From Alteromonadaceae bacterium M269 (GTDB lineage Bacteria > Pseudomonadota > Gammaproteobacteria > Enterobacterales > Alteromonadaceae), in the NCBI GenBank assembly GCA_004353515.1, contig SMNZ01000001.1:1-64000 (forward strand): 64,000 nt of DNA, in the 5' to 3' direction. The number at the start of each line of letters is the position of its first letter. Position 1 is the stretch's first letter. Position numbers and translations under genes: made by a program. The notes under the pieces were generated by a model that ran no database searches, was not told the DNA's origin, and was given only the letters and a program-made list of their open reading frames with translations. Below are positions 1 to 7,601 of this stretch, piece after piece.

Positions 1-59
1 TTTTCAACGACCTGACGGACTGCTTCATCTTTAAATTCTTGGGGATACTTACTTCTCAT
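1..59 (-). CDS. IS3-family transposase OrfA, N-terminus (cut by window edge)
   Basis: Reading leftward from an ATG at 57-59, the minus strand encodes MRSKYPQEFKDEAVRQVVEK and then leaves the window. The opening 'K-Y-x-x-E-F-K-x-E-A-V-R' is the usual start of the helix-turn-helix OrfA of IS3-family elements, which binds the terminal inverted repeats and is joined to the OrfB integrase by frameshifting. Only about 19 codons are visible, so whether the copy is intact cannot be judged. Confidence 0.8.
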   Translation of the reverse strand, partial: MRSKYPQEFKDEAVRQVVE

Positions 60-121
60 AACACCTTCTATCTTAATTCAAATTGAAAATAAAAGATGTC
101 TACTGGTTTAGGGGAAGATCA
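1..121 (-). mobile_element. End of an IS3-family insertion sequence
   Basis: The 60 bases upstream of the OrfA start look like an IS3 left terminus. On the minus strand, the sequence from about 121 reads TGATCTTCCCCTAAACCAG, beginning with the TG that IS3 ends normally carry and containing a C-rich block typical of these repeats. The other end and the target duplication lie outside the window, so the exact boundary is inferred. Confidence 0.6.
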
Positions 122-153
122 ATCCTTAAAACTAACCTCTGATAAAGATGATT

Positions 154-405
154 TTATTTCTCGTTATCTTTAATGGTTTTAGAGGAAGAACCTTTCTCGG
201 CTTCTTCTTGCTTTGATTCCGCAACAAACTCAATGGTTTGCTGAGCTTTCGGATCGGGCAAAAACATCTGTACGAATATACCAAAGGCCATGGCAGCACC
301 TTTCTGCTTGCGTGCCCAACTATACATCAACAAGAACAAACCAAATAAGCAAAAGGCGGCTAACCACACCAATAGCGGTAGGTGAATCGCTAATAAATCT
401 CTCAT
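154..405 (-). CDS. Small single-pass membrane protein, unknown function
   Basis: 83 residues from ATG 405, beginning MRDLLAIHLPLLVW. A longer reading to 459 is possible, but the extra residues look non-coding and the 405 start has an AGAGA-type ribosome site. One or two hydrophobic helices cover about residues 5-32. They are followed by a basic W-A-R-K-Q-K stretch and a charged, Glu/Lys-rich tail, giving a membrane anchor with a cytoplasmic tail. The gene ends about 30 bp before the presumed IS end and does not seem broken by it. No family recognised. Confidence 0.5.
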   Translation of the reverse strand: MRDLLAIHLPLLVWLAAFCLFGLFLLMYSWARKQKGAAMAFGIFVQMFLPDPKAQQTIEFVAESKQEEAEKGSSSKTIKDNEK

Positions 406-463
406 ATTTTTATCTCTTAAAACAATAAAACTCAGCTCGGTGCTGGAACACCTAGTCAATTGG

Positions 464-829
464 TTAAAAGATAGAAATGAGCGAACTTATATAGTGTTGG
501 TATTTGAAGATACTTTGGTATGAGTTAATGCGGCTATGCTCTGGCCACGCGTAATATTGAAGTCCGGTAAATACTTCGCTAATAGCAATAGGTGTCAGAG
601 ATAACCATTCATCTAATAAAAAAGAAGTCGTTATAAAGCTGAGATAAGTGCTTTCTTTTAATAAGTGCTCTACATTGAAAATTAATGAATTTGACTTAAT
701 TTCAACAAAGGTCGTTTCCTGATTTTCTGATATTTTTGTTGGCGATATATCAGTCAGATGCATGGCACCTGTCAGTAAGAAAACCGACAGCAGCTTGAAT
801 AATAATTGAATAATGTTTGTGCTTTGCAT
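464..829 (-). CDS. Hypothetical exported or membrane-anchored protein
   Basis: 121 residues. Residues 5-24 (IIQLLFKLLSVFLLTGAM) form a hydrophobic segment that could be a signal peptide or an anchor. The rest is a mixed, polar sequence rich in Ser and Ile, with no cysteine motif or known domain that I can recognise. It lies 58 bp upstream of the small membrane gene ending at 154 and points the same way, so the two may be cotranscribed. Coding status is plausible but rests only on the open frame and the signal-like start. Confidence 0.4.
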   Translation of the reverse strand: MQSTNIIQLLFKLLSVFLLTGAMHLTDISPTKISENQETTFVEIKSNSLIFNVEHLLKESTYLSFITTSFLLDEWLSLTPIAISEVFTGLQYYAWPEHSRINSYQSIFKYQHYISSLISIF

Positions 830-1080
830 AAAGAGAATGTGCAGCCAAATTTGGGTTTTACAAGGCTACTTTTTCAAATTAAGACTTTTAGTTGTTTTAA
901 TATGCAGGAATGTTGGGGAAATAGCTTAAGCCTTGTGTTGAATGTTAAGTCACTTTTAAAACGTTCATGCTGTAAAATAAGCATTTTTAACAAGGTGAAA
1001 TATAATGTTGGTGTATTTCGATCAGGATGTCGAAATTATGTCTAAATAAAAGCTAAAAACATCCTTGTCTTAAAAAGCTT

Positions 1081-1902
1081 TTAACTATTAAGCATAGTGA
1101 TTTCGCGTTGAGGGAAGGGGATAGCGATATTTGCTTTCACAATGGCGTCGTGAATGAGTTTATTGGCTGCGAATCGTAATTCGTAATGCTTTGTTGTTGG
1201 TGCCCAAAAACGTATACCAAAATTAATGCTGCTATCACCAAAGTTATCGATACCGACAATAGGTTTGTGACTTGCTTCGACACCCTCTAAGTTGGATAAG
1301 GCGTCTAATATAAGCGTTGTTACTTGGTTGGTATCACTGTCATAAGCAACCCCAATAGATAATTCTATTAAGCTGTTGGTGCTAGAGTTATGCAAGATCT
1401 CGCCAATAACTAATCTATTTGGAATCTGAATTTTGACATCGTCTTCGTCGACGAGAATGGTGTAACCTAAATGTACTTCTTTGACGAGCCCAGCGACTCC
1501 TTGAACGCGTATGGTGTCACCAACAACAAATGGTCTTGTGATAATGATGGTAAAGCCAGCAGCGTAGTTTGATAGCATGCCCTGAATAGCTAAACCAACC
1601 CCTAAACCTAGTGCACCTAATGCAGCGAGTAAAGGCGTTACGCTGATGCCAAGTTGACCCAGTGCGATAACGGCTACCATCACCATCAACATCACTTTAA
1701 CTATGCTGCCTGTGAATCGACTTAATGTGATATCGATATCACGGCCACGCATGATGTTCTCGACTTTTTTCCCAACTTTTCCTGATATCCAGGCTCCTAT
1801 AATCAATAGGAAAATAGCCCCTGCAATCTGGAAGCTATATGTCACGACATATTCGATGACTATGTCGGTAAGTTTCTGGATTTGAGCTATATCTTCATTC
1901 AT
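1081..1902 (-). CDS. mscS: Small-conductance mechanosensitive channel (MscS family)
   Basis: 273 residues, close to E. coli MscS (286). Opens in the inner membrane when tension rises after hypo-osmotic shock and lets solutes out. Three membrane segments are visible at about 20-42, 60-82 and 88-112. The pore-lining third helix is the Gly/Ala-rich stretch around ALGALGLGVGLAIQG, followed by the conserved N-Y-A-A-G and R-P-F-x-V-G-D motifs at the start of the beta domain. The later 'P-N-R-L-V-I-G' matches the family's (I/V)PN signature. It is a lone gene with no operon partner in the same direction. Confidence 0.93.
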   Translation of the reverse strand: MNEDIAQIQKLTDIVIEYVVTYSFQIAGAIFLLIIGAWISGKVGKKVENIMRGRDIDITLSRFTGSIVKVMLMVMVAVIALGQLGISVTPLLAALGALGLGVGLAIQGMLSNYAAGFTIIITRPFVVGDTIRVQGVAGLVKEVHLGYTILVDEDDVKIQIPNRLVIGEILHNSSTNSLIELSIGVAYDSDTNQVTTLILDALSNLEGVEASHKPIVGIDNFGDSSINFGIRFWAPTTKHYELRFAANKLIHDAIVKANIAIPFPQREITMLNS

Positions 1903-2042
1903 GCGACTTCCTAGCTTTCGTTATTGTTGGTGATGTATAGGGTTAGTTTAGCTACAAAACGTAACTGCGGAAAGAGCAAACCTATGTGGCCTTACTCTCT
2001 CAAACGATGATGGCTTGTGTCCTAATTTGTTGGTTGACTAAT

Positions 2043-2696
2043 CTATTGCTGATTCTCTTTGATTACTCCAACGGTAATTAATAACTGTGCTAGGTAATAA
2101 GTGCTCATAATCACCAATCCAGAGCCTTCAAAAGCTCCATGAAAGCGTTCAATGGCAATAAAGCTATCAGATAAAATAAAACTAATTGCTCCTAGTTTCA
2201 CCAATGAAGAACCTTGAAATAAAACCGCTGAAATGCCCATGATTGTAATGGTCAGCATGTAAACGGCGACTGGCAAAAATAGTTGTTCGGTAAGAGGGAG
2301 GATAAACGCAGCCATCGATACACAATAAAGGCCTAAAACGAATAATTGGTTTTTGTATTGGCTTAACTTTCCTCTCTTTCGTATAAAAATCCAAATATAA
2401 AAAATGTGCGCTATCAGAAAAGAACCCAAACCAAGTTCGAATGACAACTCGATTGGACTGGCAAGTAATACATCTCCAAATGCTGAAAACATAAGTGCAA
2501 GACACAGCTTTATATTGAGTCGACTGATTGTCATAAAGCATGTAAGCAACAAGTATCCAATAGGTAGAGCTTTCACTATGGCGCTATACGGAAAACTTAA
2601 CCTTTCCATCATAAGCAGGTAGATAACTGCTAGAACTACATATATGGCCTTCCAGGATGAGGCAAGGAAGTTTGGTTTATCAGCTTGATTTATCAT
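2043..2696 (-). CDS. YhhN family membrane protein (lysoplasmalogenase-like)
   Basis: 217 residues, almost entirely hydrophobic, with about seven to eight membrane segments. The motif A-L-M-F-S-A-F-G-D-V-L-L and the late I-S-D-S-F-I-A-I each carry the conserved Asp that marks the YhhN/TMEM86 family. The animal member hydrolyses the vinyl ether bond of lysoplasmalogens, while the role of bacterial members is much less certain. It stands alone, divergent from the PD40 gene that starts at 2806. Family assignment is good; the substrate is not known. Confidence 0.75.
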   Translation of the reverse strand: MINQADKPNFLASSWKAIYVVLAVIYLLMMERLSFPYSAIVKALPIGYLLLTCFMTISRLNIKLCLALMFSAFGDVLLASPIELSFELGLGSFLIAHIFYIWIFIRKRGKLSQYKNQLFVLGLYCVSMAAFILPLTEQLFLPVAVYMLTITIMGISAVLFQGSSLVKLGAISFILSDSFIAIERFHGAFEGSGLVIMSTYYLAQLLITVGVIKENQQ

Positions 2697-2805
2697 GTTT
2701 ATATGTTGTCGTTCTAGATAAAAGTAATAATACTCAACCCCTTACAATCAATAAATAGATAAAGTAGGCTAGATTCGACACGCTTATTATAGATAGGAAA
2801 GGTCG

Positions 2806-3732
2806 ATGAAAAGGTTATTACTTGGACTGGCGGCAACGCTTGTATGTAACTCAGCTACATCATTTCAAAATGAAGAAGAGATTCAATGGCCAGAATTGAC
2901 GGGGCCATACTTAGGGCAGAAAGTACCTGGTAACGAACCTGAGGTATTTGCACCAGGGTTGGTATCAACCACAGAAGGTTTTGAGTTGAACTCTGTCTTT
3001 TCACCTGACGGACGCATATTTATGTTTTCTCGCCGGATAAATGGTGCGTACAAAATGTTCTTCAGCTTTCGTGGTGCTAACGGACAATGGAGTGAACCAC
3101 GACTCGCTGGGCCTTCAAAAACCTATCCAGGGCATGCAGATGTTGATATGGCTTTCTCGCAAGACCAGAAGTGGCTGTATTTTATCTCTGATAGGCCATT
3201 AGAGGGATATTCTCTCGACCGCTACAATATTTGGCGTAGCCGCATTGGAAGAAATGGTCTTGAAACTCCGAGTCCTTTGGAAGCTAATGTTAATGGACCG
3301 GGGCACGAGCTTTATCCAATGATAGTTGAAGACGGTAGCTTTTATTTCTCGGCTCCGAGAGAGGATAGTTTGGGTGGCAGAGATAGCTACAGAGCACAGT
3401 ATAAAGATGGAAAGTTTGAAGAGCCCGTCAACTTAGGCCCTGCTATCAATAGTCCTCAAAATGAAGGCGATATTTTTGTAAGCCCTGATGAAACCTACCT
3501 TATACATGTGTCCTCTGATAGAGAAGGCGGTTTCGGTGAAGGTGATTTATACATTAGCTTTAAGCAAGCCAATGGTGCGTGGGGCACGAGTAAAAATATG
3601 GGGGCTTTGTTTAACTCAGCCGAAACTGATTACTGTCCGATGATGAGCCCTGATGGAAAATACTTCTTCTTTAGTCGAGGCGGCGACCTGATGTGGGTTG
3701 ATAGTTCAGTGCTCGAAAACTTTAAAGATTAG
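2806..3732 (+). CDS. Exported PD40/WD40-like beta-propeller protein
   Basis: 308 residues with a signal peptide (MKRLLLGLAATLVCNSATSF). Several blades carry the PD40 signature: F-S-P-D-G-R at about 66, V-S-P-D-E-T at about 227 and M-S-P-D-G-K at about 285, with W/Y-F-x-S-x-R-x-x-G strand motifs between. PD40 blades resemble those of TolB, and such periplasmic propellers usually bind peptides or other proteins. An ATG follows GGAAAGG, a good ribosome site. A hydroxylase-type gene lies 75 bp downstream on the same strand. No catalytic residues identified. Confidence 0.75.
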   Translation: MKRLLLGLAATLVCNSATSFQNEEEIQWPELTGPYLGQKVPGNEPEVFAPGLVSTTEGFELNSVFSPDGRIFMFSRRINGAYKMFFSFRGANGQWSEPRLAGPSKTYPGHADVDMAFSQDQKWLYFISDRPLEGYSLDRYNIWRSRIGRNGLETPSPLEANVNGPGHELYPMIVEDGSFYFSAPREDSLGGRDSYRAQYKDGKFEEPVNLGPAINSPQNEGDIFVSPDETYLIHVSSDREGGFGEGDLYISFKQANGAWGTSKNMGALFNSAETDYCPMMSPDGKYFFFSRGGDLMWVDSSVLENFKD

Positions 3733-3807
3733 TATTGGCGATAGTTTAACTTTGACTAAGCTATAGAGTGGTATAAGCGTGAAGCCAATTAAGAAAGCTA
3801 TTTATCA

Positions 3808-4497
3808 ATGTTTATAGATCGTTTATTCCAGTTTTGGATTGAGAGTCACTGGTCTGTCGCTCTAGTTATGTCTTCCGTTGTCAATATTTCAGTTTACGTC
3901 ATTACAGCATTGACGATGTCGAGGTTAATCAAGGTTATGACTACTAAAAAGTTGGGTGAATACATTGATGATAGGTCTCTCAAGGATGGACAAATAAAGC
4001 AAGAAGTTAGCTTCGGAATCATTGCTTGCATTGTATTTGCTGTAGGCAGCTTAGCGACTAGAGAGGTATTTCATAAAATATGGCCGGAATCTATCTCTGA
4101 TTTCTTTGTTCAAACGTTATGCTTTGTCATATTTTATGAGACGTATTCCTACTTTGTTCATTTGCTTTTGCACCAAAAGTTTTTCTCTAAATATCATCGA
4201 ATTCATCACCTTTCAGTTCGGGTGACTCCTTGGTCGGCATATAGTGTTCATCCATTAGAAGCGTCATTTATTGGCTTTAGTGCGCCGCTATTTATGTTGT
4301 TCGTTCCCATGAGTTTGGGACTTGCACTTGTGCTACATGTTTTTGGGATGATGTTTACGATTATGCTCCATTCGAGCTATAGGCATAGGTCAAACAGTCG
4401 TTTGATAAAGTGGATGAACGAGTATCCAAGATACCATTCAAAACATCATATTTATGGAACCGTTAATTATGGCTTTGTTGGTAGTATTTTGGGATAG
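3808..4497 (+). CDS. Fatty acid hydroxylase / sterol desaturase family membrane enzyme
   Basis: 229 residues, with three or four membrane helices and the histidine clusters of the di-iron hydroxylase superfamily. These are H-L-L-L-H at about 112-116, H-R-I-H-H at about 125-129, a lone H near 148, and a late H-S-K-H-H at about 211-215. They bind two irons that activate oxygen to hydroxylate or desaturate a lipid tail. Order and spacing match the FA_hydroxylase domain. The actual lipid substrate cannot be told; bacterial members act on sterol-like, carotenoid or ceramide-like lipids. It follows the PD40 gene closely. Confidence 0.82.
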   Translation: MFIDRLFQFWIESHWSVALVMSSVVNISVYVITALTMSRLIKVMTTKKLGEYIDDRSLKDGQIKQEVSFGIIACIVFAVGSLATREVFHKIWPESISDFFVQTLCFVIFYETYSYFVHLLLHQKFFSKYHRIHHLSVRVTPWSAYSVHPLEASFIGFSAPLFMLFVPMSLGLALVLHVFGMMFTIMLHSSYRHRSNSRLIKWMNEYPRYHSKHHIYGTVNYGFVGSILG

Positions 4498-4675
4498 GTT
4501 ACTTAAAACAAAATATCAAAACTCTTGATAGCTATAGTGAACGAGGCCTCGATCTTCTTTGCTCCCAAACTTAAACAGATGGTTACATTAAATCCACCGT
4601 TTACCTTTCAATGAGCGCCGTTGTCTATAGCCCTAATTTATAAATCACACCATAATAATTACTCAACCCTGTCAG

Positions 4676-5533
4676 ATGGTTTATCTATTTATGCGAAGAA
4701 CAATGGTTTGGTTTTCTTATTTGTGTGTTCTTATTTCAACTCCGGTTATCAGCACTGAAATGGAGTTACTTTGGAGTATTGAAGGTAAGTTCAATATGCC
4801 GGAATCTGCAGCGTATGATCCTGCAAGGGAGGTCATATATGTCTCCAATGTTAATCACTACGCAAAAGACGGTAATGGGTTTATCTCTAGAGTGTCGGCA
4901 GACGGTTCCAAGCTTGAGTTAGATTGGCTCAAAGGGCTCCATAGTCCCACCGGTTTAGCTGTTAGAGGCAATACACTCTATGCGGTTGATTTTGATGCTC
5001 TTGTTATCATTGATCTTGTTGAAGAGAAGATCATAAACCGAATTCATGCACCTGATGCTGAAGAAAGCCCGGTTTTAAACGATGTTGCTATCTCCGATAG
5101 TGGTGACATTTACGTTTCTGGAAGTCGAAGTCGCACTATCTACCAGTTAAACGACGGTGAACTTGAAGTTTGGGTGAAGGATAACGAGCGTTTAAAAAAT
5201 GCTAATGGCTTGCTAGTTAACAATAACTATCTGCTGCACGGTGGCGAGAAATGGACAGTGTTTGACAAAATATCAAAAGAAGCTGTTTCTTCCTTGTCTC
5301 CAATGGGGAAAGGGTTAAAGGAATTTGATGGAATAGCTGAGATAGGCACTGGTAATTTTATAGTCACACTGATTGATGATCCTAAGTTATGGCTGCTAAG
5401 AGAAGGGAAGTCGCCGCAACCTTTTTCCGACGATGAAATAAAAGGTATTGATATAAGTTACGATGACAACACAAATCGTTTGTTTGTGCCTAGGGTAGGA
5501 AATACATTATCTGCTTATCAAATAACTCGCTGA
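4676..5533 (+). CDS. Exported SMP-30/gluconolactonase-like beta-propeller
   Basis: 285 residues. A second in-frame ATG 15 bases on (MRRTMVWFSYLCVLIS) gives a cleaner signal peptide and may be the real start. The body shows repeated propeller blades such as P-E-S-A-A-Y-D-P, S-P-T-G-L-A-V, V-L-N-D-V-A-I-S-D-S-G and F-D-G-I-A-E-I. These are the calcium-site style motifs of the SMP-30/strictosidine synthase-like fold. Known members are lactonases or esterases; no specific substrate can be inferred. The gene ends about 115 bp before the tRNA-Lys promoter. Confidence 0.7.
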   Translation: MVYLFMRRTMVWFSYLCVLISTPVISTEMELLWSIEGKFNMPESAAYDPAREVIYVSNVNHYAKDGNGFISRVSADGSKLELDWLKGLHSPTGLAVRGNTLYAVDFDALVIIDLVEEKIINRIHAPDAEESPVLNDVAISDSGDIYVSGSRSRTIYQLNDGELEVWVKDNERLKNANGLLVNNNYLLHGGEKWTVFDKISKEAVSSLSPMGKGLKEFDGIAEIGTGNFIVTLIDDPKLWLLREGKSPQPFSDDEIKGIDISYDDNTNRLFVPRVGNTLSAYQITR

Positions 5534-5648
5534 TAACGATTAGATAGTCAATAGGCTAGCTTTTTGCTTCTTTTAGTCTATTTGTTAACCGCTATGAACG
5601 CTAAATAAGCAAACAATCAAAATCTTTATTTTTATGACAAATAAAGGG

Positions 5649-5676
5649 TTGACTCTTGGTCTTCAATCATTAGAAT
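5649..5676 (+). promoter_or_regulatory. Sigma70-type promoter of tRNA-Lys
   Basis: TTGACT at 5649-5654 and TAGAAT at 5671-5676 are separated by 16 bp and followed by a GCGC discriminator. GC-rich discriminators are typical of stable-RNA promoters under stringent control. Transcription would start about 50 bases before the mature tRNA. Confidence 0.7.
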
Positions 5677-5680
5677 GCGC

Positions 5681-5726
5681 GGCTCTTCAAGATTACAACG
5701 TCAAGCAACGATGTAATCGAAGAGCC
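5681..5726 (+). other. Leader hairpin just upstream of tRNA-Lys
   Basis: GGCTCTTC (5681-5688) pairs with GAAGAGCC (5719-5726), and GATTACA (5691-5697) pairs with TGTAATC (5712-5718). A 2-base bulge separates the two stems and a 14-base loop closes the structure. It fills the transcribed leader between the promoter and the mature 5' end. It has no T-run, so it is not a terminator; a processing role is possible. Confidence 0.7.
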
Positions 5727-5737
5727 ATCATTGAAAT

Positions 5738-5813
5738 GGGTCGTTAGCTCAGTTGGTAGAGCAGTTGACTTTTAATCAATTGGTCGCTGGTTCGAATCCA
5801 GCACGACCCACCA
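5738..5813 (+). tRNA. tRNA-Lys (UUU)
   Basis: A complete cloverleaf with encoded CCA. The acceptor GGGTCGT pairs with ACGACCC, followed by discriminator A and CCA at 5811-5813. The D-arm GCTCAGTTGGTAGAGC, the anticodon loop CTTTTAA (anticodon TTT) and the T-arm GCTGGTTCGAATCCAGC are all present. The mobile element downstream has inserted at the 3' end, and the left attachment repeat preserves the tRNA sequence. Confidence 0.97.
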
Positions 5814-7320
5814 TTTTGGTGTTACCCATACTCAATTCCTCTATAAGCCTGAATGGCTCTGCCTTTGCGGCGGTTCGAAACCCCTGATTTCGGTCATATA
5901 CTAACCTTTCAGAAAACGCCAATTGTATCACTGCTCGCTTATGCTCATATTGCTCTGAGGCCCATAGTTTATGGGGATTCTCTAAAAAACTCATGGCGGT
6001 TCGAAAACTTTTATCGTAGTTGCCTGTTTGGGTGCCACATTTGCTGATTTTTTCTTGAAGTGCCAGTTTATCCAGCTCCATTTTTTGAAGCCTGTCTTCA
6101 AGTGTTCTTGTCACTTCTAGGTTATTTACATTGATAATTTTGTCGATGATCCGCTCTTTTTCAATTTCTAAGTCGAGCAATTCACTTTCAGCGTTTAGCC
6201 TATCTTGAGCTTTACGATTATCAATATCGTCCCAATGCAACCTAAACATAGTGTCAGCCGTTTTAATGACAGGTTTCGGGGCGACCATGCCCTCTAGAAG
6301 CTCACCAAATTGTTCATGCATCACATCACGGCGAATTGACTTGCCGTAGCTCTCACAGCCTTTATTTCTGCAAATGTAGTAGGGGTGGCGAGCTTTTCTG
6401 CCCTTACTCCAATTTGCGGTTAAGGCACCATCACAGCAACCACAATTTACGGCACCACGAAGTGGGAAATCTAAATTCAAGTCTTTACGCTGAGGTGCCT
6501 TGGATTTACCTTCTAGCCTATCTTGGATTTTCTTGAAGGTTTGTATGTCAACAAGCCCCTCATGGTGACCTTCTCTGAGTGATATACCCCAACATGCCAT
6601 TTCGACCATGCCTGCATATACGGTTCTGGTCAGTAGCTTTTTAACGACATCGGTATGCACACCTTTTGACTTTGTTTTGGGAAACTCAGGGCAGCTATCA
6701 AGATAACGTTTAGCTTCAACGAGGGTTTCAAAGCGTCCATTGGCAAATCCCTCAAGTACATGCTGAATATAGGTCGCAATCGGCTCATCACGAATAAGTA
6801 TACGAGGCTTATTGCTATCGGTTTGCATTTTATAGCCGAGTGGGGCATTGGTTCCCCAATAGCCCGTTTCAAAACGGGCAATGACCTTTTGACGCGTTTG
6901 ACGAGCGCCTTGCTTACGCTCTAACTGTCCATTAGCCACAGTCATCGTTTCGGCCCATTCGCCTTCGGGTGTATCTTCAAATCGAAAGTTAGGGCATTCC
7001 ACACTCACATTGAGCTTATCTAATGTTTCTTTGAGGATAAGGTAGTATTTGGTGTTACGGCTTAAACGCTTTAAATCATCAAAGATAATGATGTGGTGGG
7101 TATCTTGGTTGGCTTTGAGGTGATTAAGCATAGCTACCATGCCTTCACGCTCCATAAAGTTGCTATCGCCCGAAATATCGTCAGGGAATACGTCCACGAC
7201 TTGGTAACCCTGATATAGCGCATGTTGACGACAACGGTGTTCTTGGCTATCTAAGCCGGAGCCACCTATTTTTTGTCGTCTGCTGCTCACTCGGCAATAA
7301 ATCAGGGCTTTTTGTCTCAT
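5776..7320 (-). CDS. Large serine recombinase (element integrase)
   Basis: 514 residues. The N-terminal resolvase domain (1-145) has the catalytic serine in Y-C-R-V-S-S (Ser12) and the conserved R-L-S-R-N motif. A recombinase domain (about 160-270) follows, then a zinc ribbon (C-G-C-C ... C-R-N-K-G-C, about 292-325) and a coiled-coil segment (about 365-430), the standard order of large serine integrases. The frame ends inside the tRNA gene: the last residues, RAGFEPATN, are antisense tRNA-Lys sequence, so the stop codon depends on the chromosome. In an excised circle the joined ends would instead give R-A-G-L-stop. It lies 4 bp downstream of an 80-residue gene. Confidence 0.93.
   Translation of the reverse strand: MRQKALIYCRVSSRRQKIGGSGLDSQEHRCRQHALYQGYQVVDVFPDDISGDSNFMEREGMVAMLNHLKANQDTHHIIIFDDLKRLSRNTKYYLILKETLDKLNVSVECPNFRFEDTPEGEWAETMTVANGQLERKQGARQTRQKVIARFETGYWGTNAPLGYKMQTDSNKPRILIRDEPIATYIQHVLEGFANGRFETLVEAKRYLDSCPEFPKTKSKGVHTDVVKKLLTRTVYAGMVEMACWGISLREGHHEGLVDIQTFKKIQDRLEGKSKAPQRKDLNLDFPLRGAVNCGCCDGALTANWSKGRKARHPYYICRNKGCESYGKSIRRDVMHEQFGELLEGMVAPKPVIKTADTMFRLHWDDIDNRKAQDRLNAESELLDLEIEKERIIDKIINVNNLEVTRTLEDRLQKMELDKLALQEKISKCGTQTGNYDKSFRTAMSFLENPHKLWASEQYEHKRAVIQLAFSERLVYDRNQGFRTAAKAEPFRLIEELSMGNTKMVGRAGFEPATN
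5795..5816 (+). repeat. Left attachment repeat (within tRNA-Lys 3' end)
   Basis: AATCCAGCACG-A-CCCACCATTT. Identical to 31872-31893 except for A versus C at the twelfth position. This copy completes the tRNA acceptor stem and CCA and runs three bases beyond. Confidence 0.92.
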
Positions 7321-7324
7321 ATAT

Positions 7325-7567
7325 TTACTCCTTTTCAGATAACGTATTAAAAGTCGTATGGCATTTTTGATCTAGCAGGTTTCCAGAATCTTGATCAGCA
7401 TTTTCAAAAATTGGTGGAAAAAGGTTGTTGATAGAATTCACCCCTTGTCCCGTTTCTGCAAAGGTTCGCATCATCTCCCAAAGTGTAAGAAGGAGTTCGT
7501 TCTGCTGTTCAATCGTTAGATGCAGATCGGCTAGGTTTTCTCTAAAGTCGTCAGGATTACATTTCAT
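7325..7567 (-). CDS. Small acidic protein upstream of the recombinase
   Basis: 80 residues, beginning MKCNPDDFRENLADL. Predicted mostly helical in its first half, acidic overall, with no cysteine motif or DNA-binding signature. It ends 4 bp before the recombinase start and is almost certainly cotranscribed and translated with it. A helper or regulator of recombination, such as a directionality factor, is a guess based only on position. Confidence 0.65.
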   Translation of the reverse strand: MKCNPDDFRENLADLHLTIEQQNELLLTLWEMMRTFAETGQGVNSINNLFPPIFENADQDSGNLLDQKCHTTFNTLSEKE

Positions 7568-7601
7568 AATGGTGACTCCGTTTTGTGGTGGTTGTAAAGA
7601 G

